From assembly GCF_007859935.1 (NCBI RefSeq), contig NZ_SJPO01000005.1, positions 62,001 through 126,000 of the forward strand: a stretch of DNA of 64,000 nt, given 5' to 3'. Under the pieces are notes generated by a model. The model was not told where the DNA came from and ran no database searches. It saw nothing but the letters and a program-made list of their open reading frames with translations. Position numbers and translations under genes: made by a program. Each line of letters opens with the position of its first letter. The stretch's first letter is position 1. This DNA is from Posidoniimonas polymericola (GTDB lineage: Bacteria > Planctomycetota > Planctomycetia > Pirellulales > Lacipirellulaceae). Positions 20,964 to 29,256 of the stretch are shown here, piece by piece.

Positions 20964-22394
20964 ATGTCCGAGAACCACGCCCCCCGACGCATCGCGATCA
21001 TCGGCGGCGGCGTGGCAGGCCTGGCCGCCGCCGTGCGGCTGACAGAACTCTCGCCCCGGGTCGAGCCGGTCGTCTTCGAGGCGGAGCCGCAGGCCGGCGG
21101 CGTAATCCACACCGTGCACGACGGCGAGTGGATGATCGAGAAGAGCGCCGACAACTTCCTCACCAAGGCGCCCCACGGCACGCGGTTCTGCGAAAAGCTG
21201 GGCTTAACCCCAGAGCTGCTCGAGACCGATCCGGCCCGACGGCGTGCCCTGGTCGTCAGCAACGGCCGCGTCACGCCAACGCCCGAAGGCTTCCTGCTGA
21301 TGTCCGCCCGGGCAATCCTGCCTATTCTGCGGACGCCGGTGCTTAGCTGGCGGGGGAAGCTGCGGCTGCTGAGCGAGCCGTTTGTGCCCCGCCGCAAAGA
21401 CGACTCGGACGAGAGCGTCGCGGACTTCGCCCGCCGCCGCGTTGGTCGCGAGGCGTTCGAGCGGCTAGTGCAGCCCCTGCTGGCTGGCATCTACACCGCC
21501 GACCCAGAGCGGCTCAGCATGCGGGCGACGATGCCACAGTTTGTGGAGAACGAACAACAGCACGGCAGCCTGTTCCTCGCGGCCCGGCGCCAGAAAAAGC
21601 AGGAGAGGCAGCAGACGCCGGAAAGCGGAGCGCGGTACTCGCAGTTCGTCGCCCCCCGCGGAGGTATGCAGGCGATCATTGACGCCGCGGTCGCGAAGCT
21701 GCCCGAGGGCGCCGTCAGGCTGTTGTCACCCGTCCGATCGGTGAGCCAGGTCGACGCCCAATGGCGGCTGGAGTTCGAAGGGCGAGAGCCGGAGGAATTC
21801 GACGGGCTGATCGTCGCGACGCCGGCATACCACGCGGCCCGCCTCCTCGCGGACGCCGACGAGCGGCTGGCGTCGCTGCTCGAGCAGATCGAGTACGCCG
21901 GCTCGACGATCGTGTGCCTCGGCGTGCGGGTCGACCAGCTGCCCGAGCTGCCGACTGGTTTTGGCTTCGTTGTCCCGGCGGTAGAACGCCGCAAGATCAT
22001 CGCGGCCAGCTTCTCGAGCCTCAAGTTCCCCAACCGCACCCCACACGACCGGCTGCTGATCCGGGTGTTCTTCGGCGGCGCCCTCCAGCCAGAGCTGGCC
22101 GAGCTGCCCGACGACCAGCTGATCGAGCTGGCCAAGCAAGAACTCGGCGAACTCTGTGGGCTAACGGGCGAGCCTGAACAGGTGTTGGTGGCGCGGTGGC
22201 CGCGGCGGATGCCGCAGTACCACCTCGGCCACAACGAATTGGTCGATCAGATCGAGCTTCAGGCGGCTTCGCACCGCGGTCTCGCGTTGGCGGGCGCCGC
22301 GTACCGCGGGGTAGGGGTGCCGCAGTGCATCGACAGCGGCGAGTCGGCCGCGGAACGCCTGCACGCGCAGCTCGCCTCGACGCCTAGCGGGTAA
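20964..22394 (+). CDS. hemG: Protoporphyrinogen oxidase (HemY type)
   Basis: 476 residues. The N-terminal FAD-binding dinucleotide fold IIGGGVAGLAAAVRL is at residues 11-25, with the second flavin-family motif FEAEPQAGGVIHT. The PPOX pattern continues with EKSADNFLTKAPHG, VQPLLAGIYTADPERLSMRA near 170, and the C-terminal FAD site GLALAGAAYRGVGVPQCIDSG. It oxidises protoporphyrinogen IX to protoporphyrin IX (or coproporphyrinogen III to coproporphyrin in the coproporphyrin-dependent pathway; the sequence does not separate the two). It is a lone gene ending at a strong bidirectional hairpin. The symbol follows current usage for the O2-dependent HemY-type enzyme. Confidence 0.93.
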   Translation: MSENHAPRRIAIIGGGVAGLAAAVRLTELSPRVEPVVFEAEPQAGGVIHTVHDGEWMIEKSADNFLTKAPHGTRFCEKLGLTPELLETDPARRRALVVSNGRVTPTPEGFLLMSARAILPILRTPVLSWRGKLRLLSEPFVPRRKDDSDESVADFARRRVGREAFERLVQPLLAGIYTADPERLSMRATMPQFVENEQQHGSLFLAARRQKKQERQQTPESGARYSQFVAPRGGMQAIIDAAVAKLPEGAVRLLSPVRSVSQVDAQWRLEFEGREPEEFDGLIVATPAYHAARLLADADERLASLLEQIEYAGSTIVCLGVRVDQLPELPTGFGFVVPAVERRKIIAASFSSLKFPNRTPHDRLLIRVFFGGALQPELAELPDDQLIELAKQELGELCGLTGEPEQVLVARWPRRMPQYHLGHNELVDQIELQAASHRGLALAGAAYRGVGVPQCIDSGESAAERLHAQLASTPSG

Positions 22395-22420
22395 GAATGT
22401 TCTCCCCGAAGCACAAAAAA

Positions 22421-22449
22421 AGAGCCGCCGGGCGACGCCCGGCGGCTCT
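22421..22449 (-). terminator. Strong terminator between convergent hemG and the SHD1-protein gene
   Basis: A perfect 13-bp stem (AGAGCCGCCGGGC / GCCCGGCGGCTCT) with a GAC loop. On the minus strand it is followed by seven Ts, a textbook intrinsic terminator for the SHD1-protein gene; it probably also stops hemG transcripts. Confidence 0.9.
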
Positions 22450-22463
22450 TGAGTTTCGGCAGT

Positions 22464-22508
22464 GTTGGGACAGGCCAGGTTGGGACAGGCCAGGTTTAGA
22501 CAAGCCAG
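22464..22508. repeat. Three tandem 15-bp repeats
   Basis: Units at 22464-22478, 22479-22493 and 22494-22508. The first two are identical (GTTGGGACAGGCCAG) and the third differs at three positions. They fill the space between the SHD1-protein stop and the terminator, so they lie in its 3' untranslated region. Confidence 0.8.
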
Positions 22509-22511
22509 CGG

Positions 22512-23924
22512 CTACCGCTGAGCCGTCCGCATGACCGCCTGGCTCTGCTGAGCCGAAGCCTGCAGGTTCACGAAGCTGAGGTCCATCGAGCTGAGCCGGC
22601 TGAACGCGACCGTGCTGGTGCGGCCGTTGGCCTTCAGCAGCTTGATAGCGCCGTCTCCAACGCTCACCAGCCGGGCCCGCGTACGGTAGAGTCCGGTGTT
22701 GTCGACCCAGGTGCGCATCTCGGGGCTGTTGAGTCCGCCCGGCTGACGCAGGATTGGGCCTGCCTTGCCGAACACGTCCTCACCGAAGAAATCGCCGAAG
22801 CCGTCCGACTCTTCTTCGGCCGGGGCCTCTTCTGCGGCGGGCTCCTCGTCGGCTGGCTCCTCGCCACCAAACAGGTCGTCGGATGACTCGTCGCTCGCCG
22901 CGGGCTCGCCGAAGAGATCGTCGGCCGGAGCTTCCTCAGTCATCGGCTCTTCTTCGCCACCAAACAAATCATCGCTGGCGGGCTCGTCCGCTGGAGCGGA
23001 ATCGCCAAAGAAGTCATCGGCGGGGGCCTCTTCGGCCATCGGCTCAGGGGCGTCGCCGAACAGGTCGTCGTCATCCGGCTCCTCAGCAGGGGCGGGCTCG
23101 CCAAACAGATCGTCGGCCGGGGCCTCTTCGACCATCGGCTCGGGGGCGTCGCCAAACAGATCGTCGTCAGCCGGCTCCTCAGCAGGGGCGGGCTCGCCAA
23201 ACAGATCGTCGGCCGGGGCCTCTTCGACCATCGGCTCAGGGGCGTCGCCAAACAAGTCGTCGTCGGCCGGCTCCTCAGCAGGGGCGGGCTCGCCGAACAG
23301 GTAGTCGGCGGGAGCCTCTTCGGCCATCGGCTCGGGGGCGTCGCCAAACAGGTCGTCGTCGGCCGGCTCCTCAGCAGGGGCTGGCTCGCCAAACAGGTCG
23401 TCGGCCGGAGCCTCTTCGGCCGGGGCGGGCTCTTCCACAAGTTCGGGGAGCGGCGGGGTTTCTTCTTCGATCATCGGCGGGGGCGTGACCGACTCGGGTT
23501 CGGGCTGCACTTCGACCGGCACCGGCGCGGGCTCGGGCTCGGCAGGGCTAGGCGCCTCGGCATCGGCGGGGCTCTCTTCGACCGGCGCCGAAGACCAATC
23601 CTGCTCTGGCTTAAAAGTCGCGGCCGGCGTAGGCGACGGGGGCTCCGGCTGCTCGGCGGGCGCCGACTCAACCACAACGCCCTCAGTCGCATCGCTGCAA
23701 CCACAATCGGCGGGAGCCGGATCGCTCACCACCACTTCCTCTACAGAACCGCAACAGACCGGCTCCGCGACTTCGCAGCAGGAAACCGGCTCGCAGCAGG
23801 GAGCTGGTTCACAGCACGGGTCTGGCTCGCAGCACCGACGGAACAACCAACCGGCAGTGGCGTAGTCGATTGAAATGCCGAGGGTCAGCACGGCGACCAG
23901 CAGGGCGTTGAGGCACTTACGCAT
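22512..23924 (-). CDS. Secreted repeat protein with C-terminal SHD1 domain
   Basis: 470 residues from the ATG at 23924 (GGAG 11 nt upstream; a TTG three codons earlier is too close to it). Signal peptide MRKCLNALLVAVLTLGISI, then a Cys-rich stretch of five CC pairs (CCEPDPCCEPAPCCEP) near residues 30-50. Residues about 165-375 are near-identical 32-residue tandem units, each holding two acidic DLFG[DEG] motifs, 12 motifs in all. The C-terminal ~65 residues (MRTWVDNTGLYRTRARLV) match the SLA1 homology domain 1 (SHD1) common in planctomycetes. Strongly acidic overall. Likely extracytoplasmic and possibly an envelope scaffold, which is inference. Ends at tandem repeats and a strong terminator. 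Confidence 0.8.
   Translation of the reverse strand: MRKCLNALLVAVLTLGISIDYATAGWLFRRCCEPDPCCEPAPCCEPVSCCEVAEPVCCGSVEEVVVSDPAPADCGCSDATEGVVVESAPAEQPEPPSPTPAATFKPEQDWSSAPVEESPADAEAPSPAEPEPAPVPVEVQPEPESVTPPPMIEEETPPLPELVEEPAPAEEAPADDLFGEPAPAEEPADDDLFGDAPEPMAEEAPADYLFGEPAPAEEPADDDLFGDAPEPMVEEAPADDLFGEPAPAEEPADDDLFGDAPEPMVEEAPADDLFGEPAPAEEPDDDDLFGDAPEPMAEEAPADDFFGDSAPADEPASDDLFGGEEEPMTEEAPADDLFGEPAASDESSDDLFGGEEPADEEPAAEEAPAEEESDGFGDFFGEDVFGKAGPILRQPGGLNSPEMRTWVDNTGLYRTRARLVSVGDGAIKLLKANGRTSTVAFSRLSSMDLSFVNLQASAQQSQAVMRTAQR
22790..23420 (-). repeat. ~96-bp coding tandem repeats
   Basis: About six consecutive 96-bp units within the SHD1 gene encode PADDLFGEPAPAEEPADD-type blocks. Units in the centre are almost identical at DNA level, indicating recent expansion or homogenisation. 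Confidence 0.85.
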
Positions 23925-24121
23925 GGGAAGCAAATCTCCGAAGTCGGGGCGTGAACGCGACGAATCGCGGCGTTCGCGAGACGGATGCAGTCTGGCTAGG
24001 ATCCCCTCATCCTAGTCGCCCCAGGCAGCCTAGGCAACGAACTCTGGCCAGCCCGGGAGGGTTGCGGGAACGGTTTTGGCCGCGCAGCAGGTGCAGCCGG
24101 CACAACCCGGTTTCAATTCGA

Positions 24122-24934
24122 TCAGATGCTCAGCACCGGGAACTCGACCGCGTAACGCCGCATCAGGATTTCTTCGGTGCGGGCCGCAAGATCCCGGACC
24201 AGTTCGGCCTCGCGGGCGTGCTGCGATCGGGAGGTCTCGAGCGAACGCTGCAGCTCCTCGGTGGGGGCGTCGGCGATCCGGCCCTCCCAGATGGCAGCGG
24301 CCCGCTCGTACAACTCGGCCCCAGACCGGTACCACTTGGCGATGCGGAAACCTGCATCAACGGCCTGAGGGTCAACTTCCCCCGCGTCGACGGATTCAAT
24401 CGCCCGGGCGCCGTAATCGAAGGCCCGCTGCCGGATGCCGAACACCATCGACGCGGTGGCGGGCTCGAGGGCCAGCTCGACGCTGTCGTGCAGATCGGTC
24501 ACCTCGGTGGCGATCTGCCGCAGGCGGGTCCAGTAAGCCAGGGTCGCCTGGCGCCGCACTGGGGGCGCTTCGGCGAAAGTCGTAGGGAGTTCGCGGACTA
24601 AGTCGGGGCTGCTTTCCTGAACATCGTGGCGGAGCGAGGCGACCTCGCTGCGGAGGTTCTCCAACTCGCTGCGGAGGTCGAGCGCCCGCTGCTCGAAACT
24701 CACCTGACCTTGGGCGTCGCCCAGCTCTGCCATCGGCGGCTTTGGCCGCCACTGCTCAGGGATGTGGTCGATGACCTTAGCCTCGTCGAGGGCCGTGTAG
24801 GCCAGGTGCTCGACATCAACGCCGACGTACTCGGCGCCCAGCCAGGCGCCCAGCCCGGCAACAAGGATAAAGGTCACGACCTGGAACGAGGTTCCCCCGG
24901 TGCGTGACGACGCGGTTTGGTTGTAACGAATCAT
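24122..24934 (-). CDS. Single-pass membrane protein with coiled coil, function unknown
   Basis: 270 residues from the ATG at 24934. One hydrophobic helix (VVTFILVAGLGAWLGAEYVGV, residues about 18-38) anchors a periplasmic or cytosolic helical domain: a coiled coil (FEQRALDLRSELENLRSEVASL) and a helical bundle through residue 265. I do not recognise the family. Codon use fits the genome. An in-frame extension to 25039 has no support. It lies between the SHD1 gene and typA on the same strand, with gaps of about 175 bp on each side. Confidence 0.65.
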   Translation of the reverse strand: MIRYNQTASSRTGGTSFQVVTFILVAGLGAWLGAEYVGVDVEHLAYTALDEAKVIDHIPEQWRPKPPMAELGDAQGQVSFEQRALDLRSELENLRSEVASLRHDVQESSPDLVRELPTTFAEAPPVRRQATLAYWTRLRQIATEVTDLHDSVELALEPATASMVFGIRQRAFDYGARAIESVDAGEVDPQAVDAGFRIAKWYRSGAELYERAAAIWEGRIADAPTEELQRSLETSRSQHAREAELVRDLAARTEEILMRRYAVEFPVLSI

Positions 24935-25109
24935 AGTTGTGTGTCCCCATTCGAGCCGACTACACAACACACGGCGCAAAACGCGGCGTTGCTGCGGGCT
25001 CCAAGGGGAGTCTAGCTCGCCTGTGACGACTGGCCGCAAACGAACCCGACGGAATGCCGGCCGCGACGGTTGCGCCGGTTATCACGCCATCGCGTTCGGC
25101 CACGAGCCG

Positions 25110-26978
25110 TCACACCTGCGCCAGCCGGCGTGACTCTCGCCTCCGGTCGGACTCCTTCAGCAGCAGTTTCCGGATGCGGACGCTGCTGGGCGTGACCTCG
25201 ACCAGCTCGTCTTCGCCGATGTACTCCAGGCACTCCTCGAGCGACATCCGCCGGGCGGGGCGCACCTGCGAGTTGTCGTCCTTGCCGGAGGCCCGCATGT
25301 TGGTGAGCTTCTTGCCCTTCACCGCGTTGACGACCAGGTCGCCCGCCTTGCAGTTCTCGCCAATGACCTGCCCCTCGTAGACCTCGTCGCCCGGGTCGAC
25401 GAAGAAGACGCCGCGGTCGTACAGGGCGTCGAGCGAGTAGGCCGTGATCGAGCCGGCTTCGCTGGCCAGCAGCACCCCGTTGGCCCGGTCGGGCAGCTCG
25501 CCACGTGACGGCTCAAAGCCGATCACCGTGTGGTGCATGATGGCGTTGCCCGCCGTGGCGGTGAGCACTCGGCTTCGCAGGCCGATGAGCGAACGGGCCG
25601 GGATTGAAAACTCCATGTGCGTAAAACCAGTAGCGCCCGACTTCCGGCCCATCTTGAGCATCTGGGCGCGGCGGTCTCCGAGCAGGGCCATCACCGCGTT
25701 GGTGTGGTCGTCGGGGACGTCGATCACGAGCTGCTCGATCGGCTCGAGCGCCTGGCCGTCCTCTTCCTTCATCACGACCTGCGGCTTGCCGACGCAGAGC
25801 TCGAAGCCCTCGCGGCGGAGGTTCTCGATCAGGATCCCCAGGTGCATCAGGCCGCGGCCTGAGACGCGGAACTGCTCCATGGTGTCGCCGGTCTCGACGC
25901 GGAGCGCGACGTTCGAGCGGAGCTCTTTCTCAAGCCGCTCCTTCAGCTGCCGGCTGGTTAGAAACTTGCCCTCGCGGCCGGCGAGCGGGCCGTCGTTCAC
26001 GCGGAAGGTCATGTGAAGCGTGGGGACGTCGATCTCGACGCCCGGCAGCGCTTCGGGGTTGTCGAGGTCGCACACGGTGTCGCCGATGTTGATCGGCTCC
26101 AGGCCCACCACGGCGCACAGATCGCCGGCCGGCACGGACTGGGTCTCTTTGCGATCGAGGCCGTCAAACGTGAACAACTGCCCAATCTGCTGCTTGGTCG
26201 GCGTGCCGCTACGGTCGATGACGGTCACCTTCTGCCGGTTGGTGAGGGTGCCGCGGCTGACCCGGCCGATGCCGATACGCCCCACAAACTCCGAGAAATC
26301 GATGGTGGTGATCAGCATCTGGGCGGGGCCGTCGGCGTTGACCTCCGGGGGCGGCACGCGGTGAACGATGGTCTCGAGCAGCGGACGCATGTCCTCGGGG
26401 CGGTTGTCCAGGTCTTCCGACGCCCAGCCCTGGCGGGCCGAGGCGTACACCGTCGCGAAGTCGAGGGCCTCGTCGTCGGCGCCCAGGTCGACTAGCAGGT
26501 CGAACACCTCGCTCACGACCTCGTCCGGCCGCGAGTCCGGGCGGTCGACTTTGTTGATTACCACGATTGGCCGCAGCCCCAGCCCGAGCGCCTTCTGCAG
26601 GACGAATCGCGTCTGCGGCATCGGCCCCTCGAACGCATCCACGACCAGCAGCACCCCGTCAGCCATGGTGAGCACCCGCTCGACCTCGCCTCCGAAGTCG
26701 GCGTGACCCGGCGTGTCGATCAGGTTGAACCGCAGGCGACGCCCCGAGAGGTCCTCGTACTCGACCGCACAGTTCTTGCTGAAAATGGTGATGCCGCGTT
26801 CGCGTTCCAGGTCATTGGAGTCGAACACCAGGCCGTGCTGGCCGCCGGCGAGCTTGTCGAGCGCCTCCTGGCGGTAATGGCCAGATTGGTACATCAGCTT
26901 GTCGACCAGCGTGGTCTTGCCGTGGTCAACGTGGGCGATAATCGCAACGTTCCGCAGCAGAGCGGGGTCAGAGTCCAT
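25110..26978 (-). CDS. typA: Translational GTPase TypA/BipA
   Basis: 622 residues, the family's usual length. GTPase motifs: G1 AHVDHGKTT near 15-23, G2 in RERGITI, G3 DTPGHADFG, G4 NKVDRPD. EF-G-like domains follow and the BipA-specific C-terminal domain (GSITAYSLDALYDRGVFFVDPGDEVYEGQ). It binds the ribosome and aids large-subunit assembly under stress and low temperature. The start at 26978 (MDSDPALLRNVAII) matches the family; 53 upstream in-frame codons are unlikely. The 352-bp gap before the divergent regulator gene contains the promoter at 27189. Confidence 0.95.
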   Translation of the reverse strand: MDSDPALLRNVAIIAHVDHGKTTLVDKLMYQSGHYRQEALDKLAGGQHGLVFDSNDLERERGITIFSKNCAVEYEDLSGRRLRFNLIDTPGHADFGGEVERVLTMADGVLLVVDAFEGPMPQTRFVLQKALGLGLRPIVVINKVDRPDSRPDEVVSEVFDLLVDLGADDEALDFATVYASARQGWASEDLDNRPEDMRPLLETIVHRVPPPEVNADGPAQMLITTIDFSEFVGRIGIGRVSRGTLTNRQKVTVIDRSGTPTKQQIGQLFTFDGLDRKETQSVPAGDLCAVVGLEPINIGDTVCDLDNPEALPGVEIDVPTLHMTFRVNDGPLAGREGKFLTSRQLKERLEKELRSNVALRVETGDTMEQFRVSGRGLMHLGILIENLRREGFELCVGKPQVVMKEEDGQALEPIEQLVIDVPDDHTNAVMALLGDRRAQMLKMGRKSGATGFTHMEFSIPARSLIGLRSRVLTATAGNAIMHHTVIGFEPSRGELPDRANGVLLASEAGSITAYSLDALYDRGVFFVDPGDEVYEGQVIGENCKAGDLVVNAVKGKKLTNMRASGKDDNSQVRPARRMSLEECLEYIGEDELVEVTPSSVRIRKLLLKESDRRRESRRLAQV

Positions 26979-27188
26979 TCGGGAGAGCTTCGGGGAGAGG
27001 GGGTGTGGGGAGTTGCCGCATCGGCACGCGGGGCGGGCTCGGGCGGGGACGTTCTGTAGGGTTGGGGGGGCTGGCAGCGGCTGACTGGCGGAGAAATTCC
27101 CCGCGTCGGCGCCCCATCGGGTGGATCGTTCCGGCAACGGGGCCGATGAATCTTAGGGGAGCCGTGCGGCCTACGGTGGCCGTTCAGC

Positions 27189-27217
27189 TTGTGAGCCCTA
27201 GCAGGGGCCCCTATAAT
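27189..27217 (+). promoter_or_regulatory. Sigma70-type promoter for the PAS-GAF-receiver gene
   Basis: TTGTGA (27189-27194), a 17-bp spacer and a perfect TATAAT (27212-27217) point toward the GTG start at 27331. The rest of the 352-bp gap (26979-27330) shows no other signal. Confidence 0.6.
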
Positions 27218-27330
27218 TCGTTTGAGGGACGGGTCTGTCGGCCCGTCGAGATTGTACCCCCCAGACCACGCGGCGCCAGTTCCGCCCACGCGGGACGACG
27301 GCCGTACCCACCCTCCCACAGGTCGCGGCG

Positions 27331-29163
27331 GTGTCGGATCCCACCGGGTCAAGCAGGCCTCAACCACCAAGCGACGCCGATTCTCCGTCCCCAGGGGAGT
27401 CGCCCGAGCAACCCGAAACGTCCGGTCCCGCGCCGCCCGAGCACCTGCGGGTGCTCTGCCTAGGCTCTGCGGAGCGTTCCGCCGCCAACCTCCGGGACTG
27501 CTTCGAGCAGCCGAACGTCGAGGTGGTGAACGTCTCGTCCCCGGTCCGCGCCCTCGCCCTGCTTACCAAGGGCGACTTCTCCGCCGTTTACGCCGACACC
27601 GAGATGTTCGCCAGGGCGCTCGACCCGGGCAGGCTGCTGCAGAACGAGCGGATCCTGCAGGGCATGCCGGACGGGGTCGTGCTGCTGAACACCGAGAACA
27701 TCGTGATCTGGGGCAACGGCAAGCTCCGCGAGTGGACCGGCGAGCAGAGCGTCCTCGGCCGCAACTTCTACGCCCTGCTCGGCAACCCCGAGATCCTGGG
27801 TCCCGACTTCTGCCCGTTCCACACGGCGTTCGCCTCGGGCCGGCCGAGCGCGTCGACCCTGCAGAGCGACGACAACACCTACTATCGCGTCCACGCCGCG
27901 CCGATCATCGACATCGACAGCGGCCGCGCCGAGCACCTGGTCGTCACGATCCGCGACGTGTCCGACGAGATGCTGCAGCAGCAGAAGATTGCGGCCATCC
28001 ACCAGGCGGGCGTTGAGCTGGCCGACCTGACGACCGACGAGGTCGCCGAGATGGACGTCCAAGAGCGGATCGACCTGCTCAAGGAGAACATCCTCCACTG
28101 CACCCAGGCCGTGCTCAACTTCGACGTGGTTGAGATCCGGATGCTCAACCAGGACACCGGCACGCTGCAGCCGCTGCTGGCTGTCGGCATGAAGCCCGAG
28201 GCCGAGACCCGCCAGCTCACCGCTTCGGACCGCGACAATGGCGTCACCGGCTTTGTCGCGGCGACCGGCAAGAGCTACCTGTGCGAGGACATCAGCGAGG
28301 ACCCGCTCTACATCGAGGGGGCCCAGGACGCCCGCAGCTCGCTCACCGTGCCGCTCATGCTGCACGACCAGGTGATCGGCACGTTCAATGTCGAGAGCCC
28401 CGAGACCGCCGCCTTCACCGAGAGCGACCGCCAGTTCCTCGAGATCTTCGCCCGCGACCTCGCGGTCGCGCTCAACACGCTTGAGCTGCTCGCCGCCGAG
28501 AAGGCGACCACCGCCGCCGCCAGCGTCGAGGCGATCCACAGCGCGGTCGCGATCCCGGTCGACGAGATCCTCAACGACGCCGTGAACGTGATGGAGCGGT
28601 ACATCGGGCACGAGCCCGACGTCGCCGAGCGGCTGCACCGCATCCTCCGCAACGCCCGCGACATCAAGCAGGTGATCCAGAAGGTCGGCCAGTCGCTCGC
28701 CCCGATCGAGGCCCGCGCCGCCGGCTCCCGCATCGAACCGCACCCGGTGCTCGCCGGCAAACGCGTGCTGGTGGTCGACGAGGACGACACGGTCCGCTCC
28801 GCCGCCCACGACCTGCTGGAACGCTACCTGTGCGTCGTCGAGACCGCCCACGACGGCAACGAGGCGATCTACATGGTCCGCAACCTCGGGCCGGGCCACG
28901 AGTACGACGCCATCCTCGTCGACATCCGACTGCCCGACATGAGTGGATTCGAGCTGCTCACCAAGCTGCAGGAACACATCGATATCGGCACGATGATCCT
29001 GATGACCGGCTTCGGCTACGACCCGGGCCACTCGATCGTCAATGCCCGCAAGGCGGGCCTCAAGGCAGTGCTGTACAAGCCCTTCCGGCTCGACCAGCTG
29101 CTGCAGACGGTCGAGCAGATCGTCTCGGACCACCAGCGGGCGACGCCGCAGGCCGAGTCCTGA
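27331..29163 (+). CDS. PAS-GAF-receiver signalling protein without kinase domain
   Basis: 610 residues from GTG. Order: a Pro/Ser-rich leader; a degenerate receiver-like region (LRVLCLGSAERSAANLRDCF, 40-105) lacking the Asp; PAS domain (about 110-215); GAF domain (about 235-390); a helical linker resembling a dimerisation region but with no H-box or ATPase; and a C-terminal receiver (475-600) with acidic pair DED, phospho-acceptor Asp in LVDIRLPDMSG and Lys in YKPF. It should therefore receive phosphate from an unlinked His kinase and combine it with small-molecule sensing. No DNA-binding output is visible, so its output is probably protein-protein. Confidence 0.85.
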   Translation: MSDPTGSSRPQPPSDADSPSPGESPEQPETSGPAPPEHLRVLCLGSAERSAANLRDCFEQPNVEVVNVSSPVRALALLTKGDFSAVYADTEMFARALDPGRLLQNERILQGMPDGVVLLNTENIVIWGNGKLREWTGEQSVLGRNFYALLGNPEILGPDFCPFHTAFASGRPSASTLQSDDNTYYRVHAAPIIDIDSGRAEHLVVTIRDVSDEMLQQQKIAAIHQAGVELADLTTDEVAEMDVQERIDLLKENILHCTQAVLNFDVVEIRMLNQDTGTLQPLLAVGMKPEAETRQLTASDRDNGVTGFVAATGKSYLCEDISEDPLYIEGAQDARSSLTVPLMLHDQVIGTFNVESPETAAFTESDRQFLEIFARDLAVALNTLELLAAEKATTAAASVEAIHSAVAIPVDEILNDAVNVMERYIGHEPDVAERLHRILRNARDIKQVIQKVGQSLAPIEARAAGSRIEPHPVLAGKRVLVVDEDDTVRSAAHDLLERYLCVVETAHDGNEAIYMVRNLGPGHEYDAILVDIRLPDMSGFELLTKLQEHIDIGTMILMTGFGYDPGHSIVNARKAGLKAVLYKPFRLDQLLQTVEQIVSDHQRATPQAES

Positions 29164-29192
29164 TCCCGCCAGCCCTCGCGCCCTCCCCTTCT

Positions 29193-29234
29193 GCGACCCC
29201 GTCCCCTCCAGCGACCCCGTCCCTTCCAGCGACA
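29193..29234. repeat. Short tandem repeat (18 bp, 2.3 copies)
   Basis: GCGACCCCGTCCCCTCCA at 29193-29210, a copy with one change at 29211-29228, then a partial third. It lies in the 93-bp gap between the regulator and phosphoesterase genes. Confidence 0.7.
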
Positions 29235-29256
29235 CGACGCGACGCCCCGCCGGCTT

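Noticed and set aside
22790..23420. Possible CRISPR-like array
   Set aside because: The repeats are contiguous 96-bp coding units with no unique spacers; no cas genes are near.
27460..29235. Minus-strand open frame of 591 codons opposite the PAS-GAF-receiver gene
   Set aside because: Its protein is Val/Asp/Gly/Leu filler typical of antisense frames; the plus strand encodes recognisable domains.
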